A stretch of DNA of 17,041 nucleotides from Methanosarcinaceae archaeon. Its GTDB lineage: Archaea > Halobacteriota > Methanosarcinia > Methanosarcinales > Methanosarcinaceae. The stretch covers positions 1-17,041 of the forward strand of contig JAUSPM010000095.1 of the NCBI GenBank assembly GCA_030655675.1. The letters run 5' to 3'. Below, piece by piece: positions 1-7,178 of this stretch. The notes under the pieces were generated by a model. The model worked only from the letters and a program-made list of their open reading frames with translations, was not told the origin of the DNA and ran no database searches. How positions within the stretch are numbered: the stretch's first letter is position 1; every line of letters begins with the position of its first letter. The position numbers and the translations under genes are program-made.

Positions 1-83
1 TAAAAACAATATTATTTGTTTAGCTGGTGCAGCGTTGTAGTGCAGAGTGTTTAATGAGTGCATGATAAAAACGATTATACCAC

Positions 84-99
84 CCGCGCAAGAGCGCGG
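84..99. repeat. GC-rich hairpin, 6-bp arms
   Basis: CCGCGC (84-89) and GCGCGG (94-99) pair perfectly around the loop AAGA. It stands out in AT-rich surroundings. The following GGCGTTGCC resembles, on the opposite strand, the GGAAnrTGCCGC repeat core seen elsewhere in the window, so it may be a diverged member of that family. Confidence 0.5.
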
Positions 100-185
100 C
101 GTTGCCCTACATACACATAGAATTTTCAATTGCTTTTAGCGTATTCCACAATTTTTAATAGTATATGTTTTATAAACATATAGTT

Positions 186-218
186 CGAGTAAATCCGAGC
201 ATAGCGAGGATTTTCTCG
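186..218. repeat. CGAG/CTCG hairpin, copy 1
   Basis: Arms CGAGTAAATCC (186-196) and GGATTTTCTCG (208-218) pair with one mismatch around the 11-nt loop GAGCATAGCGA. A second hairpin at 11450-11483 has nearly the same arms and a related loop starting GAGC, so this is a dispersed element rather than a chance palindrome. It may act as a terminator, but no gene visibly ends here. Confidence 0.6.
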
Positions 219-270
219 TACACTGTTTGCTAACGATTTCGATTATTCAATTTAGTATGTATGTATGTAA

Positions 271-360
271 CGTGCCGCCTGGCGGCGGTCGCATTGTTTT
301 TAGTTTAAGATCGAACAATCTCATTTATGCAACAATCTTATCACATCTATACAGATACAA
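271..360 (+). repeat. Dispersed ~90-bp repeat, copy A
   Basis: The copy begins with the palindrome GCCGCC-T-GGCGGC (274-286). It continues through TTTTTAGTTT and CAATCTCATTTATGCAAC to CTTATCACATCTATAC. Copy B (455-545) lies in the same orientation 185 bp downstream, and copy C (9601-9690) is inverted. TCATTTATGCAAC and ATCTTATCACATCTATAC are shared exactly with copy C apart from one intervening base. There is no reading frame inside and no terminal inverted repeats, so it resembles an archaeal intergenic repeat more than a MITE. Confidence 0.75.
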
Positions 361-454
361 TATTTCTATCGGTCGGATTAATTCTTTGTGCATATTTTTA
401 CAAATCAGATTTGCCGCGAAAATGCTCATATCGTTTGTGGCAGTGGGCTGGAAA

Positions 455-545
455 TATGCCGCCTGCAGCGGTTGTATTGGTTTTAGTTTGATAGAACAAT
501 CTCATTTACGAACCAATATTGACATATCTATACAAATACAAACAA
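455..545 (+). repeat. Dispersed ~90-bp repeat, copy B
   Basis: This copy starts TATGCCGCCTGCAGCGG and continues GGTTTTAGTTT, then GAACAATCTCATTTACGA, then ATATCTATACAAATACAA, aligning along its length with copy A. Similarity to copy C extends upstream to about position 418 (GAAAATGC... and CAGTGG..TGGAAATA), so the full element may be about 125 bp. It ends about 40 bp before the stop of the antitoxin-like gene. Confidence 0.75.
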
Positions 546-584
546 TATTACAACTAACCAATGCAGGTTCAGTCCATTCGAGAT

Positions 585-764
585 TCATTGCGGAATAAAC
601 CTCTTTTTCACATCTTCATGGGATATCACACGTCCATCTTCAGCAGCTTCCAAAGCAGTTGCTAATTTCTTTTTGACGTATAACTCGTACATAATGTCAT
701 CCCATGTTACATGATTTGGCATTTTGTTGATGAGATCTATTGCAGATTCTTTAATGATGTACAT
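585..764 (-). CDS. Small antitoxin-like protein (59 aa), orphan
   Basis: The 59-residue acidic protein (MYIIKESAIDLINKMPNHVT...) has the layout of small RelB/Phd-like or addiction-module antitoxins common in archaea and cyanobacteria: an N-terminal helix with paired hydrophobics, a TWDDIMYELYV segment, an A-LEAAEDGRVISHEDVK stretch and a basic C-terminal tail (KKRF). The family call rests on this general resemblance. I chose the ATG at 764 because GAGGT sits 6 nt upstream; the in-frame ATG at 794 lacks such a site. No toxin frame follows downstream (1-584) or precedes it (765-1256), so it is either an orphan antitoxin or a fixed transcription regulator. Confidence 0.6.
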   Translation of the reverse strand: MYIIKESAIDLINKMPNHVTWDDIMYELYVKKKLATALEAAEDGRVISHEDVKKRFIPQ

Positions 765-959
765 GTTTTTACCTCGGTAAAATCCAATATGCACAACAAT
801 CGCTTATATTTAGTAAATGTTGTCCTATTTTATTATTCCTTTATCTTGCCTTATCAATATCGGAATTATCGAAAGAGTGAAGAAAAGTCAGTACTGGTTT
901 ATTGACTCGATCTTCAACGATTGGGTAAGAAATAAGTTCAGGTTTGCGTAAGGTTTTTT

Positions 960-1033
960 TTGAGTACACAAAACAATCATAGTTAATCGTTATATATATA
1001 CGATGATTATATATAATATAAAACGGTACTCAA
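960..1033. repeat. AT-rich inverted repeat with 8-bp ends
   Basis: TTGAGTAC (960-967) and GTACTCAA (1026-1033) are perfectly complementary and enclose about 58 bp of very AT-rich DNA that itself contains a small TATATATA hairpin. It could be a cruciform-forming site or a tiny relic element. I see no flanking direct duplication that would prove transposition. Confidence 0.4.
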
Positions 1034-1233
1034 AGGCTGTATACTAAATCGCTTAAGATTCAGCAATCCAGATGTGCAATAGTATGGGAAATCAAATAGA
1101 TGGTGTGACATACTTATCCCCTCAAGCATGAAGCACATTGAATTTCAAACATTGTAAATACCAATCGGTGGTACGATATGGTTACAAAAAATGTAATTTG
1201 TGCATCTGGATGCACATTCTAATCTAAAACAAA

Positions 1234-1252
1234 ATCCGGGAGATACCCGGAT
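1234..1252. terminator. Hairpin terminator, possibly bidirectional
   Basis: ATCCGGG (1234-1240) and CCCGGAT (1246-1252) form a perfect 7-bp stem with loop AGATA. On the plus strand it is followed by ATTTTACTTTTT, and on the minus strand by TTTGTTTTAG, so it could stop transcription both ways. On the minus strand it lies 3 nt after the stop codon of the coding relic at 1256-1342, where a terminator would be expected. Confidence 0.55.
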
Positions 1253-1255
1253 ATT

Positions 1256-1342
1256 TTACTTTTTCGGCTCAGTTATTCTTTTTGCACTTTTTTCCATGAT
1301 TCTGTTATAAAGAAACTCTCTTCCATATTCTTTATCATCAAA
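1256..1342 (-). pseudogene. C-terminal coding relic, unknown family
   Basis: After an in-frame stop at 1343-1345 the minus strand reads about 28 codons (FDDKEYGREFLYNRIMEK, then SAKRITEPKK) to a TAA at 1256-1258, followed at once by the hairpin terminator. The charged, protein-like composition and the terminator suggest the 3' end of a former gene. A neighbouring frame just upstream reads SLTNVEIHDLMIK, which would fit a frameshift. I do not recognise the family, and a chance frame is possible at this length. Confidence 0.3.
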
Positions 1343-1420
1343 TCATGTATTTCCACATTAGTTAAACTTTGTGACAATCATTTATTTGAACGAATAGTAT
1401 CAAAGTTTTGCGCGCGCCAA

Positions 1421-1430
1421 ACCTATAAAT
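1421..1430 (+). promoter_or_regulatory. TATA box of the methyltransferase gene; leaderless start
   Basis: CTATAAAT, preceded by a purine/C-rich BRE-like CCAAAC, lies centred about 28 bp before the ATG at 1455. Archaeal transcription starts about 25 bp after the TATA centre, so the mRNA would begin within a few bases of the start codon. No ribosome-binding sequence precedes the ATG (CAACCAATAGACC), which agrees with a leaderless transcript. Confidence 0.6.
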
Positions 1431-1454
1431 CCCATCCCAGCCAACCAATAGACC

Positions 1455-2486
1455 ATGACAGACTTAATCTTCGATGACATTGGCAGTTATCCGCTACCTG
1501 ATGGCGTGACAAAGGAATGGATCAACAACGCCTTTTTTACCCGCGCAGACGATGAAAAACTTTTCTCCATAATAAACGATAGTTTCCAGCAGAAGATCGA
1601 TGCCGGAGTGCAGGTTCCCACATATCCGCAGTATCAGGATATGAACGTGCAGTTCTTGTCTATCATCAACAATCCGGACTGCGCCGAAGAGCCGTTCGAG
1701 GTCAAGGAAGACTGCGCGCGGATACTGGAACTTGAGGCCATCGAGACTGTGGCTGCAAAGTACAGAGAGGAGCATGGCGAGAAACTCGATATCCGTATAT
1801 GTGTTACAGGTCCGCTTGAGTTGTATCTCAAGGAATTTGGCGGCACGGATTATACCGATATCCTGAACCTGCTGGCTGGAAGCGTGGATAGTTTTGTCAA
1901 AAATTCTATCAAGTCGGCAAAGAACTTCAACATCAAGACCGTTTCCATTGATGAGCCGAGTATTGGCATCAATCCGCAGGTAATGTTCAATAACTCTGAT
2001 CTGGTCACTGCACTTACAACTGCTTCACAGTCAGCAAGTAAACATGGCGCGGATGTCGAGATACATTTGCATTCTCCCCTGCACTACAAACTTGCATGTG
2101 ACACCCCAACCATCAGTGTTATTGGAGTGGAATCGGCAGGAAATCCGTCATATCTCGATCTTATTGACAAGAAGGTATTGGAGGATTCAGATTCTTTCCT
2201 GCGCATAGGGGTTGCACGCACGGATATTTTTAATCTTGCAGCAGTGCTCAATGAAAAGTATAACATCAACGTCTGGAAAGAGCCTGCGCGTCTTTTGGAA
2301 GTCGTTACAGACATGGAAACTCCTGAAGTGATAACAAAACGACTTGAGAAAACGTATTCCATATTCGGTGATCGTATCAAGTATGTCGGACCAGATTGTG
2401 GGCTGGGTGCATGGCCATCTCAGGAGATCGCTGCGATGCTGCTTAACAATGTAGCGCGCGGGGTTGCTGAGTTTGAGAAACGATAA
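1455..2486 (+). CDS. Core (folate-independent) methionine synthase-like methyltransferase
   Basis: At 343 residues this corresponds to the C-terminal barrel of MetE alone, without the N-terminal folate-binding half. It fits the core methionine synthases of methanogens, which take the methyl group from a methylated corrinoid protein and pass it to homocysteine. Family landmarks are the N-terminal DDIGSYPLP, SIDEPSIG (D166, E167), IHLHSP (204-208), VIGVESAG (E226) and VGPDCGLGAWP (C315). In MetE the zinc is held by His-x-Cys, Glu and Cys; here the first pair reads His204-Leu-His206, so the usual Cys is replaced while E226 and C315 remain. The gene is monocistronic and probably leaderless. It could instead be a paralogue acting on another thiol, such as a corrinoid:CoM-type transferase. 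Confidence 0.75.
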   Translation: MTDLIFDDIGSYPLPDGVTKEWINNAFFTRADDEKLFSIINDSFQQKIDAGVQVPTYPQYQDMNVQFLSIINNPDCAEEPFEVKEDCARILELEAIETVAAKYREEHGEKLDIRICVTGPLELYLKEFGGTDYTDILNLLAGSVDSFVKNSIKSAKNFNIKTVSIDEPSIGINPQVMFNNSDLVTALTTASQSASKHGADVEIHLHSPLHYKLACDTPTISVIGVESAGNPSYLDLIDKKVLEDSDSFLRIGVARTDIFNLAAVLNEKYNINVWKEPARLLEVVTDMETPEVITKRLEKTYSIFGDRIKYVGPDCGLGAWPSQEIAAMLLNNVARGVAEFEKR

Positions 2487-2598
2487 GAAAAACAAGAAAA
2501 TGCTCACTTCGTTCGCATTAACTTGCACTATATATTTATAAAATATATACTATAAAAAAAGATTTGGCGACCGGATCGGACGCCAGAATTTCTGATTT

Positions 2599-4845
2599 TC
2601 AAACAGATATACTGCCAGAGTCTGGTTCAGTGTATTCATATGTCCAGCCTTCCAGCACAATGTCAGTTACTGTGAAGGTAAACGTTCCGACAGCACTTTG
2701 CACTTTATTGGAACTCAATGCCACCTGTCCACTAACATTAGTAGTTCCACTATCAGTACCAGTTGTCAGTTCGCTCCAGTTACCAGATACCATTACACCT
2801 TCGACCGGCTTGTTATAAGCATCAACAATCGTTAGCGTAGCTGTGGCATCGGTATACCACCCTCTAAGCTTTATTCTCGTTGTGGACATATCAATGTTGG
2901 CAACATGCATCATTTGTGCGGATGGCTCTGTCACTGTGATGTACACCGTAGCTGTGTTACTGTCAACTGTGCTGTCATTTGCTTTGAATGTGAAGTTATC
3001 AGTACCTGTGTAATTGGCAGTTGGTGTGTAGGTAGCAGTGTTACCTGAGAGCAAGACAGTTCCGTTAGCAGGTTCATTGACAATATTATATGTTAATGAA
3101 TCATCGTCAATGTCAGTTGCTGACAGTGTTATGTCAATAGTTGTATTTTCAGATGTTGTAGCTGCATAATTATGTGCAATCGGTGCATCATTCACTTCAT
3201 TTAAAGTAACTGACACTGTTGCAATATTACTGTCAGTTGTGCCGTCATTTGCTTTAAAGTTGAAGCTATCGGCACCGTTGTAATTTGCAGTTGGTGTGTA
3301 GATGGCAGTAATACCTGAGATGGCGACATTTCCGTTTAATGGCAAAGAAACAATGGAATATGTCAGCGCATCGCCATCGTAATCAGTCGCATTCAGAGTA
3401 ATAGAGATCGATGTATCTTCATTAGTGATTACTGACTGGTCATCTGCCACAGGTGGTTCATTGGGCGTCGCTGACCATTGCAAAGCCGCGTAAGCATCCA
3501 CAATCCCATGCCCATATCCACTATCCAAGCCCACTGGTCCTTTATCTTCAGCCGTAGATTCTATGGCTTCCCTGACATTATCGGGGCCAGTGACGCCATA
3601 TGATATCAACAGAGCAGCCACTCCAGATACATGGGGTGCTGCCATAGAAGTACCTTGATAGAAATAATACCCGAAATTTGTGTAGTCAATCCCATTGTGG
3701 GTCTGCTGAAGAACACCATCACCATAACTATCCCCGTTCTGATCTACGTTTAAATCGCCACCTGGGGCTGCGATATCCACATAATCACCGGTGGTTGAAT
3801 AAGAGCTCACAGTTTCATCGTATCTGGTTGCACCAACTGCAATGCAATATGCATCATAGGCAGCAGGATAACTGGGTGGTGCACCTGCACCGTTATTACC
3901 GGCAGAGCAGACTATGGTAACTCCTTTATCATAGGCATATGCTAAGGCATTCTCTAAAGATATTGAAGGGTCGGGTCCACCTAGGCTCATACTGATGACC
4001 TGAGCACCATGGTCTGCAGCATAGTAAATCCCAGATACAATATCGTCATATGTACCGTAACCCTCTTTATCCAGCACTTTTATCGGCATAATGGAACTAT
4101 TAAAGGCTACTCCAGCAATTCCAAGTTCATTATTTGTGCTTTGAGCAATGGTGCCGGCAACATGTGTACCGTGTCCTGCATCGTCATTAGGATATTTATC
4201 ATCGTTGACAAAATCATATCCTGATACAAAGTGAGTATTAGCTAAATCTGGTGCTTGAGCATAGGTAATTACCTGACGGAGCTTACCGGCTCGATTACGA
4301 ATTTCCTCTATGCGATCTTCATAAGCCACGCCCGTATCAATTACCGCTACTACGACACCGGTTCCTGTTGCTATGTCCCATGCCGGTTCTATATTAATTC
4401 CACCGCCATTTTCTCCATGCCAATCAGTATTTTCTTTAGATGTATTTATGTCTAGATGCCATTGAAGATCATAATATTCATCATTTGGGATCATATGAGC
4501 ATAAGCGATGTAGTTTGGCTCAGCATATTCAACATTGGGATTTCTGCTATAACTCTCTACCATTTGAGATACTGTTCTTCCTTGTGGAACATTCATCATC
4601 ATAAAATGAGGATTGGCACGTTTTATAGATGCTCCATTTTTTGAGTTGATCTCGGCAATCTTATTTTTTCCGACATCCGATTTGAATTTGACGATGAACT
4701 CTTCCTGAACATATTCATCACCGGAAGTTGTAAAAAAATCATTTTCAAATATTTTGAGACCCGAAGGTGCGGCGATAGCCGGCACAACGGTTATAGACAG
4801 TAAGATCAAGAAACTTGCAAATATTGATAATATTCTATTCGTCAT
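2599..4845 (-). CDS. Secreted subtilisin-like (S8) serine protease with C-terminal Ig-like modules
   Basis: This is a secreted serine endopeptidase of 748 residues. In order: a signal peptide (about 1-26, hydrophobic core FASFLILLSITVV, cleavage near AIA-AP), an I9-type inhibitory propeptide (about 45-116), the S8 catalytic domain (about 150-455), two tandem cadherin/Ig-like repeats of about 90 residues (463-551 and 552-640, each ending TPTANY...GxDxFxFKAND), and a last beta module (644-748) that begins MMHVANID. The catalytic triad is complete: D170 (VIDTG), H225 (GHGTH) and S400 (GTSMAAP), with oxyanion N317 (SAGNNG). I chose the ATG at 4845 because GGTGG lies 5 nt upstream; the frame opens earlier only at a TTG. 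There is no C-terminal sorting signal or membrane anchor, so it is probably released. The module set is common in bacterial proteases and may indicate transfer. Confidence 0.95.
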   Translation of the reverse strand: MTNRILSIFASFLILLSITVVPAIAAPSGLKIFENDFFTTSGDEYVQEEFIVKFKSDVGKNKIAEINSKNGASIKRANPHFMMMNVPQGRTVSQMVESYSRNPNVEYAEPNYIAYAHMIPNDEYYDLQWHLDINTSKENTDWHGENGGGINIEPAWDIATGTGVVVAVIDTGVAYEDRIEEIRNRAGKLRQVITYAQAPDLANTHFVSGYDFVNDDKYPNDDAGHGTHVAGTIAQSTNNELGIAGVAFNSSIMPIKVLDKEGYGTYDDIVSGIYYAADHGAQVISMSLGGPDPSISLENALAYAYDKGVTIVCSAGNNGAGAPPSYPAAYDAYCIAVGATRYDETVSSYSTTGDYVDIAAPGGDLNVDQNGDSYGDGVLQQTHNGIDYTNFGYYFYQGTSMAAPHVSGVAALLISYGVTGPDNVREAIESTAEDKGPVGLDSGYGHGIVDAYAALQWSATPNEPPVADDQSVITNEDTSISITLNATDYDGDALTYSIVSLPLNGNVAISGITAIYTPTANYNGADSFNFKANDGTTDSNIATVSVTLNEVNDAPIAHNYAATTSENTTIDITLSATDIDDDSLTYNIVNEPANGTVLLSGNTATYTPTANYTGTDNFTFKANDSTVDSNTATVYITVTEPSAQMMHVANIDMSTTRIKLRGWYTDATATLTIVDAYNKPVEGVMVSGNWSELTTGTDSGTTNVSGQVALSSNKVQSAVGTFTFTVTDIVLEGWTYEYTEPDSGSISV

Positions 4846-5059
4846 TGTATCCACCAAACTTATAAAAAATTTGTTTACACTGTTAATATATATTGTTTAT
4901 TATTATATGTACCATTCGTAAAAAGTTTAGGTAAATTAAATAGTTTACGGCGTATTTCTACATCATTAACGTGAACGAAATGAATGTTTTCGCGATAAAC
5001 ACAATTTGAAAAATATACACATAGATTAAATCAGAACATCAGCGAAAATCATTCTAATG

Positions 5060-5090
5060 ATTGGAATATGCCGCCTGACGGCGGTTTACT
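5060..5090 (+). repeat. GGAAnrTGCCGCCTG palindrome, copy D
   Basis: GGAATATGCCGCCTGACGGCGG includes the stem CCGCC-TGAC-GGCGG (5071-5084). The preceding GCGAAAATC (5042-5050) and following CATTTTGTGTTTAAAATAG resemble the flanks of copies B and C, so this looks like a shortened member of the same repeat. It sits 25 bp beyond the stop of the SpoIIM-like gene and could also end that transcript, although no T-run follows. Confidence 0.6.
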
Positions 5091-5109
5091 CATTTTGTGT
5101 TTAAAATAG

Positions 5110-6147
5110 TTATGCAAACCCTACGTTCAACACATTTTCAACCACACTCATTGCATATTTCAAAACTACAGGTGTCACATATATCTCAATATAAGCAGCA
5201 ATGAGCAGCAGCATAACTGCAATTCCAAACACAGTCCACAGATATCTTGACTTAAGATATTCAGAAGTCATAGAATTGATGCGTGAAACATCCCTGTTTA
5301 TGCTCTCTATGTCATCGCCCATAAAAAAATTCTCATCAGCGATAGCCTTTGATTGCACGTATGCAAACCTGTATCCGAGTGATGCTGCCAAAAATAGGAC
5401 CGGCAATTCGATAATTCCATGAGGCAGGATTGAAAATACAAAATATGAAAACGTGTAGAAAAGTCCGGAAATCATACCTTGCGGCCCCATATTCTCGTAT
5501 CCAGACATTGCGCCATTAAAAATAAAGAATGCAAGCAATATCCCAAGAATGATTCCGTTTACTATTAGCATTAACACAGGTACAATATAGGACTGGAGGT
5601 ATGCGAACATGCGGTAATCTTGCTTGGTATATCCGCAAAAATCCCATACAGAGGATGTATCTTCATCTGAATGAGCATTTTTTTCAGTTATAATTATAGT
5701 TTCTATTTTTGATAAATCAGAATCTAACATCGGGGCAACGTGTCGAATATGTCTATAAATTATGGTACACATTTCATCCATTTTGATAGACACGGCAGCA
5801 TATATCGGGTGTTTTGAACGAAAGGAAAATTCTCCACTAAAAATGTTGTGTATGTATGAAAAAAATCCTGTGCCAAAAGATGCTGTAAATATAGCAATTG
5901 TGTTAAAAACAAATACAGACCACATCGGACTAATGTATCTGGCGCCTACCTCAACCTTTGCCATAGCAGCCGATGCGGTTGCAGCAATTACAGCACTAAC
6001 CGGTTCAGGCTCGGCAAATACCGTCATTATAACATACACGGCAATGCTCAATATACACGCTACGATAGCCGATGCGGCAAACAGTTTCACAGACCAGAGA
6101 AAATCTGTGATGCCAATATGAAACTGATTGCCGGATGATTTGTTCAT
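5110..6147 (-). CDS. SpoIIM/DUF95-like integral membrane protein
   Basis: This is an integral membrane protein of 345 residues. Hydrophobic segments lie at about 20-44, 76-98, 183-211, 225-242, 247-268 and 302-325. The motif SILPHGIIELPVLFLAASLG (239-258) is the signature of the SpoIIM (stage II sporulation protein M, DUF95) superfamily, whose archaeal members have no established function and no link to sporulation. A soluble stretch of about 85 residues (99-182) sits between the second and third segments. The ATG at 6147 lies 26 bp after the hisG stop on the same strand, so read-through from hisG is plausible. The upstream ribosome site is weak (TTTTTTGAAAC). Candidate roles such as membrane organisation or transport are inference only. 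Confidence 0.8.
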   Translation of the reverse strand: MNKSSGNQFHIGITDFLWSVKLFAASAIVACILSIAVYVIMTVFAEPEPVSAVIAATASAAMAKVEVGARYISPMWSVFVFNTIAIFTASFGTGFFSYIHNIFSGEFSFRSKHPIYAAVSIKMDEMCTIIYRHIRHVAPMLDSDLSKIETIIITEKNAHSDEDTSSVWDFCGYTKQDYRMFAYLQSYIVPVLMLIVNGIILGILLAFFIFNGAMSGYENMGPQGMISGLFYTFSYFVFSILPHGIIELPVLFLAASLGYRFAYVQSKAIADENFFMGDDIESINRDVSRINSMTSEYLKSRYLWTVFGIAVMLLLIAAYIEIYVTPVVLKYAMSVVENVLNVGFA

Positions 6148-6173
6148 GTTTCAAAAAATAATATATTTAGTAG

Positions 6174-7046
6174 TTAATGTACTATCTTTGAGATCTCCAT
6201 CTCAATTATATCCTCAGCTCCAAGATTTTTAAGTTTTGGGATGAGAATGTTGATCTCGCTCTTATTGACAACAGTCTCAACTGCGTAGTAATCCGACTTA
6301 TACAACTGGGATACAGTTGGATGTTTCATGGAAGGCAGTGCGCTTATCACGATATCCAGTTTATCGGCAGGCACGTTCATATCAATGAGAACCTTACCAC
6401 GTGCTTCGATAACGGCGAGCAGAAGTGTCTTGATCTCCTCGATCTCCTGACGCTTTACAGGATCAGCCCAGCTGTCCTTATTTGCGATAAGTTTTGATGA
6501 CGATTCCAGCATCACATCAATGATCTTAAGACCATTCTTGCGAAGCGTAGAACCTGTCTCTGTCAGGTCAACCACAACATCCATGAGGTCAGGTACCTTT
6601 GCCTCGGTCGCACCGTAGGAAAAATGCATATCGATCGGGATGCCGAGATTTTCAAAGAACGCTTTTGTGATATTCGGATATTCGGTTGTGACCCTGCTCC
6701 CCGGTTTTATGTCAGCTGCGGTTTTTATATCGCTGTCCTGTGGGACGGCTATCACGATCTTCACGATACCTGCGCCCTGTTTGCTGTAAGGCATATCGGC
6801 AACTTCGACCACATCGGAATTGGATTCAATAACCCAGTCACGTCCTGATATCCCGAGATCAAAATATCCTTCATCGATATATTTTGGTATCTCCTGCGGA
6901 CGCAGGATCTTAACCTTATTGATCCTTGGATCGTTTATTTTTGGATTATATTCACGTTCAGTCTTTTTAATCTCAAGATCTGCCTGCTTGAACAGCAAAA
7001 GTGTCTGTTCCTCTAAACTACCTTTTGGAATTGCTATATTGATCAT
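6174..7046 (-). CDS. hisG: ATP phosphoribosyltransferase, long form
   Basis: HisG catalyses the first step of histidine biosynthesis, joining ATP and PRPP to give phosphoribosyl-ATP. Visible family motifs are MINIAIPKGSLEE at the N terminus, the GISGRDW segment (66-71), SYGATEAKVPDL (143-154) and the PRPP-binding loop DLTETGSTLRKNGL (160-173). At 290 residues it has the C-terminal regulatory domain of the long form (about 213-287), which senses histidine, so it should not need HisZ. I placed the start at 7046 because GAGTGAT precedes it by 4 nt; an in-frame ATG at 7085 would add 13 residues that lack family character. A TATA box (TTATAAAA, about 7086-7093) lies about 40 bp upstream. The gene is divergent from the KaiC-like gene, and the SpoIIM-like gene follows 26 bp after it. 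Confidence 0.97.
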   Translation of the reverse strand: MINIAIPKGSLEEQTLLLFKQADLEIKKTEREYNPKINDPRINKVKILRPQEIPKYIDEGYFDLGISGRDWVIESNSDVVEVADMPYSKQGAGIVKIVIAVPQDSDIKTAADIKPGSRVTTEYPNITKAFFENLGIPIDMHFSYGATEAKVPDLMDVVVDLTETGSTLRKNGLKIIDVMLESSSKLIANKDSWADPVKRQEIEEIKTLLLAVIEARGKVLIDMNVPADKLDIVISALPSMKHPTVSQLYKSDYYAVETVVNKSEINILIPKLKNLGAEDIIEMEISKIVH

Positions 7047-7178
7047 TATTATCACTCGTTGGTTATCTCTAGCAATTGAACACATTTTATAATAATGAAT
7101 CGATGGTTTAAAGTATATTCATGGTTAATATTTATTAAATTATATAACAACTATAATACACAAGATTGAGGTTATACA
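7047..7178. promoter_or_regulatory. Divergent promoter region, hisG / KaiC-like gene
   Basis: This 132-bp intergenic segment serves two genes reading outward. For hisG, TTATAAAA at about 7086-7093 (minus) is a good TATA box. For the KaiC-like gene, TTATATAAC at 7139-7147 (plus) lies about 36 bp before the ATG at 7179, with GAGGT at 7168-7172 as ribosome site. The two TATA boxes are about 50 bp apart, so the genes could be co-regulated by one factor. I see no clear operator palindrome here. Confidence 0.5.

Larger units (their letters stand above)
1..584. other. Non-coding repeat-rich stretch
   Basis: I see no credible gene here. A reading frame at 227-598 runs straight through two repeat copies and has no family character. 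The stretch holds a GC-rich hairpin (84-99), a CGAG...CTCG hairpin (186-218) and two direct copies of the dispersed ~90-bp repeat (271-360 and 455-545). It may be a site where repeats accumulated, or decayed sequence downstream of the antitoxin-like gene. Confidence 0.6.
765..1454. other. Non-coding stretch with hairpins and decayed coding sequence
   Basis: No intact gene is visible over about 690 bp. Contents are an AT-rich inverted repeat (960-1033), a TATA-like run (about 1006-1022), complementary segments ATCCAGATGTGCA (1066-1078) and TGCATCTGGAT (1201-1211), a palindrome (1200-1215), a strong hairpin with flanking T-runs (1234-1252), a minus-strand coding relic (1256-1342) and the promoter of the methyltransferase gene. 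Confidence 0.5.

Noticed and set aside
227..598. Plus-strand frame of 123 codons
   Set aside because: It passes through two copies of the same dispersed repeat and has no ribosome site or family resemblance; the apparent internal similarity of the peptide is the DNA repeat read twice.
1144..1230. Possible zinc-finger relic of an IS-type transposase (CKYQSVVRYGYKKCNLC)
   Set aside because: The Cys pattern only loosely resembles transposase N termini, spacing is wrong, and no inverted repeats or other transposase parts are present.
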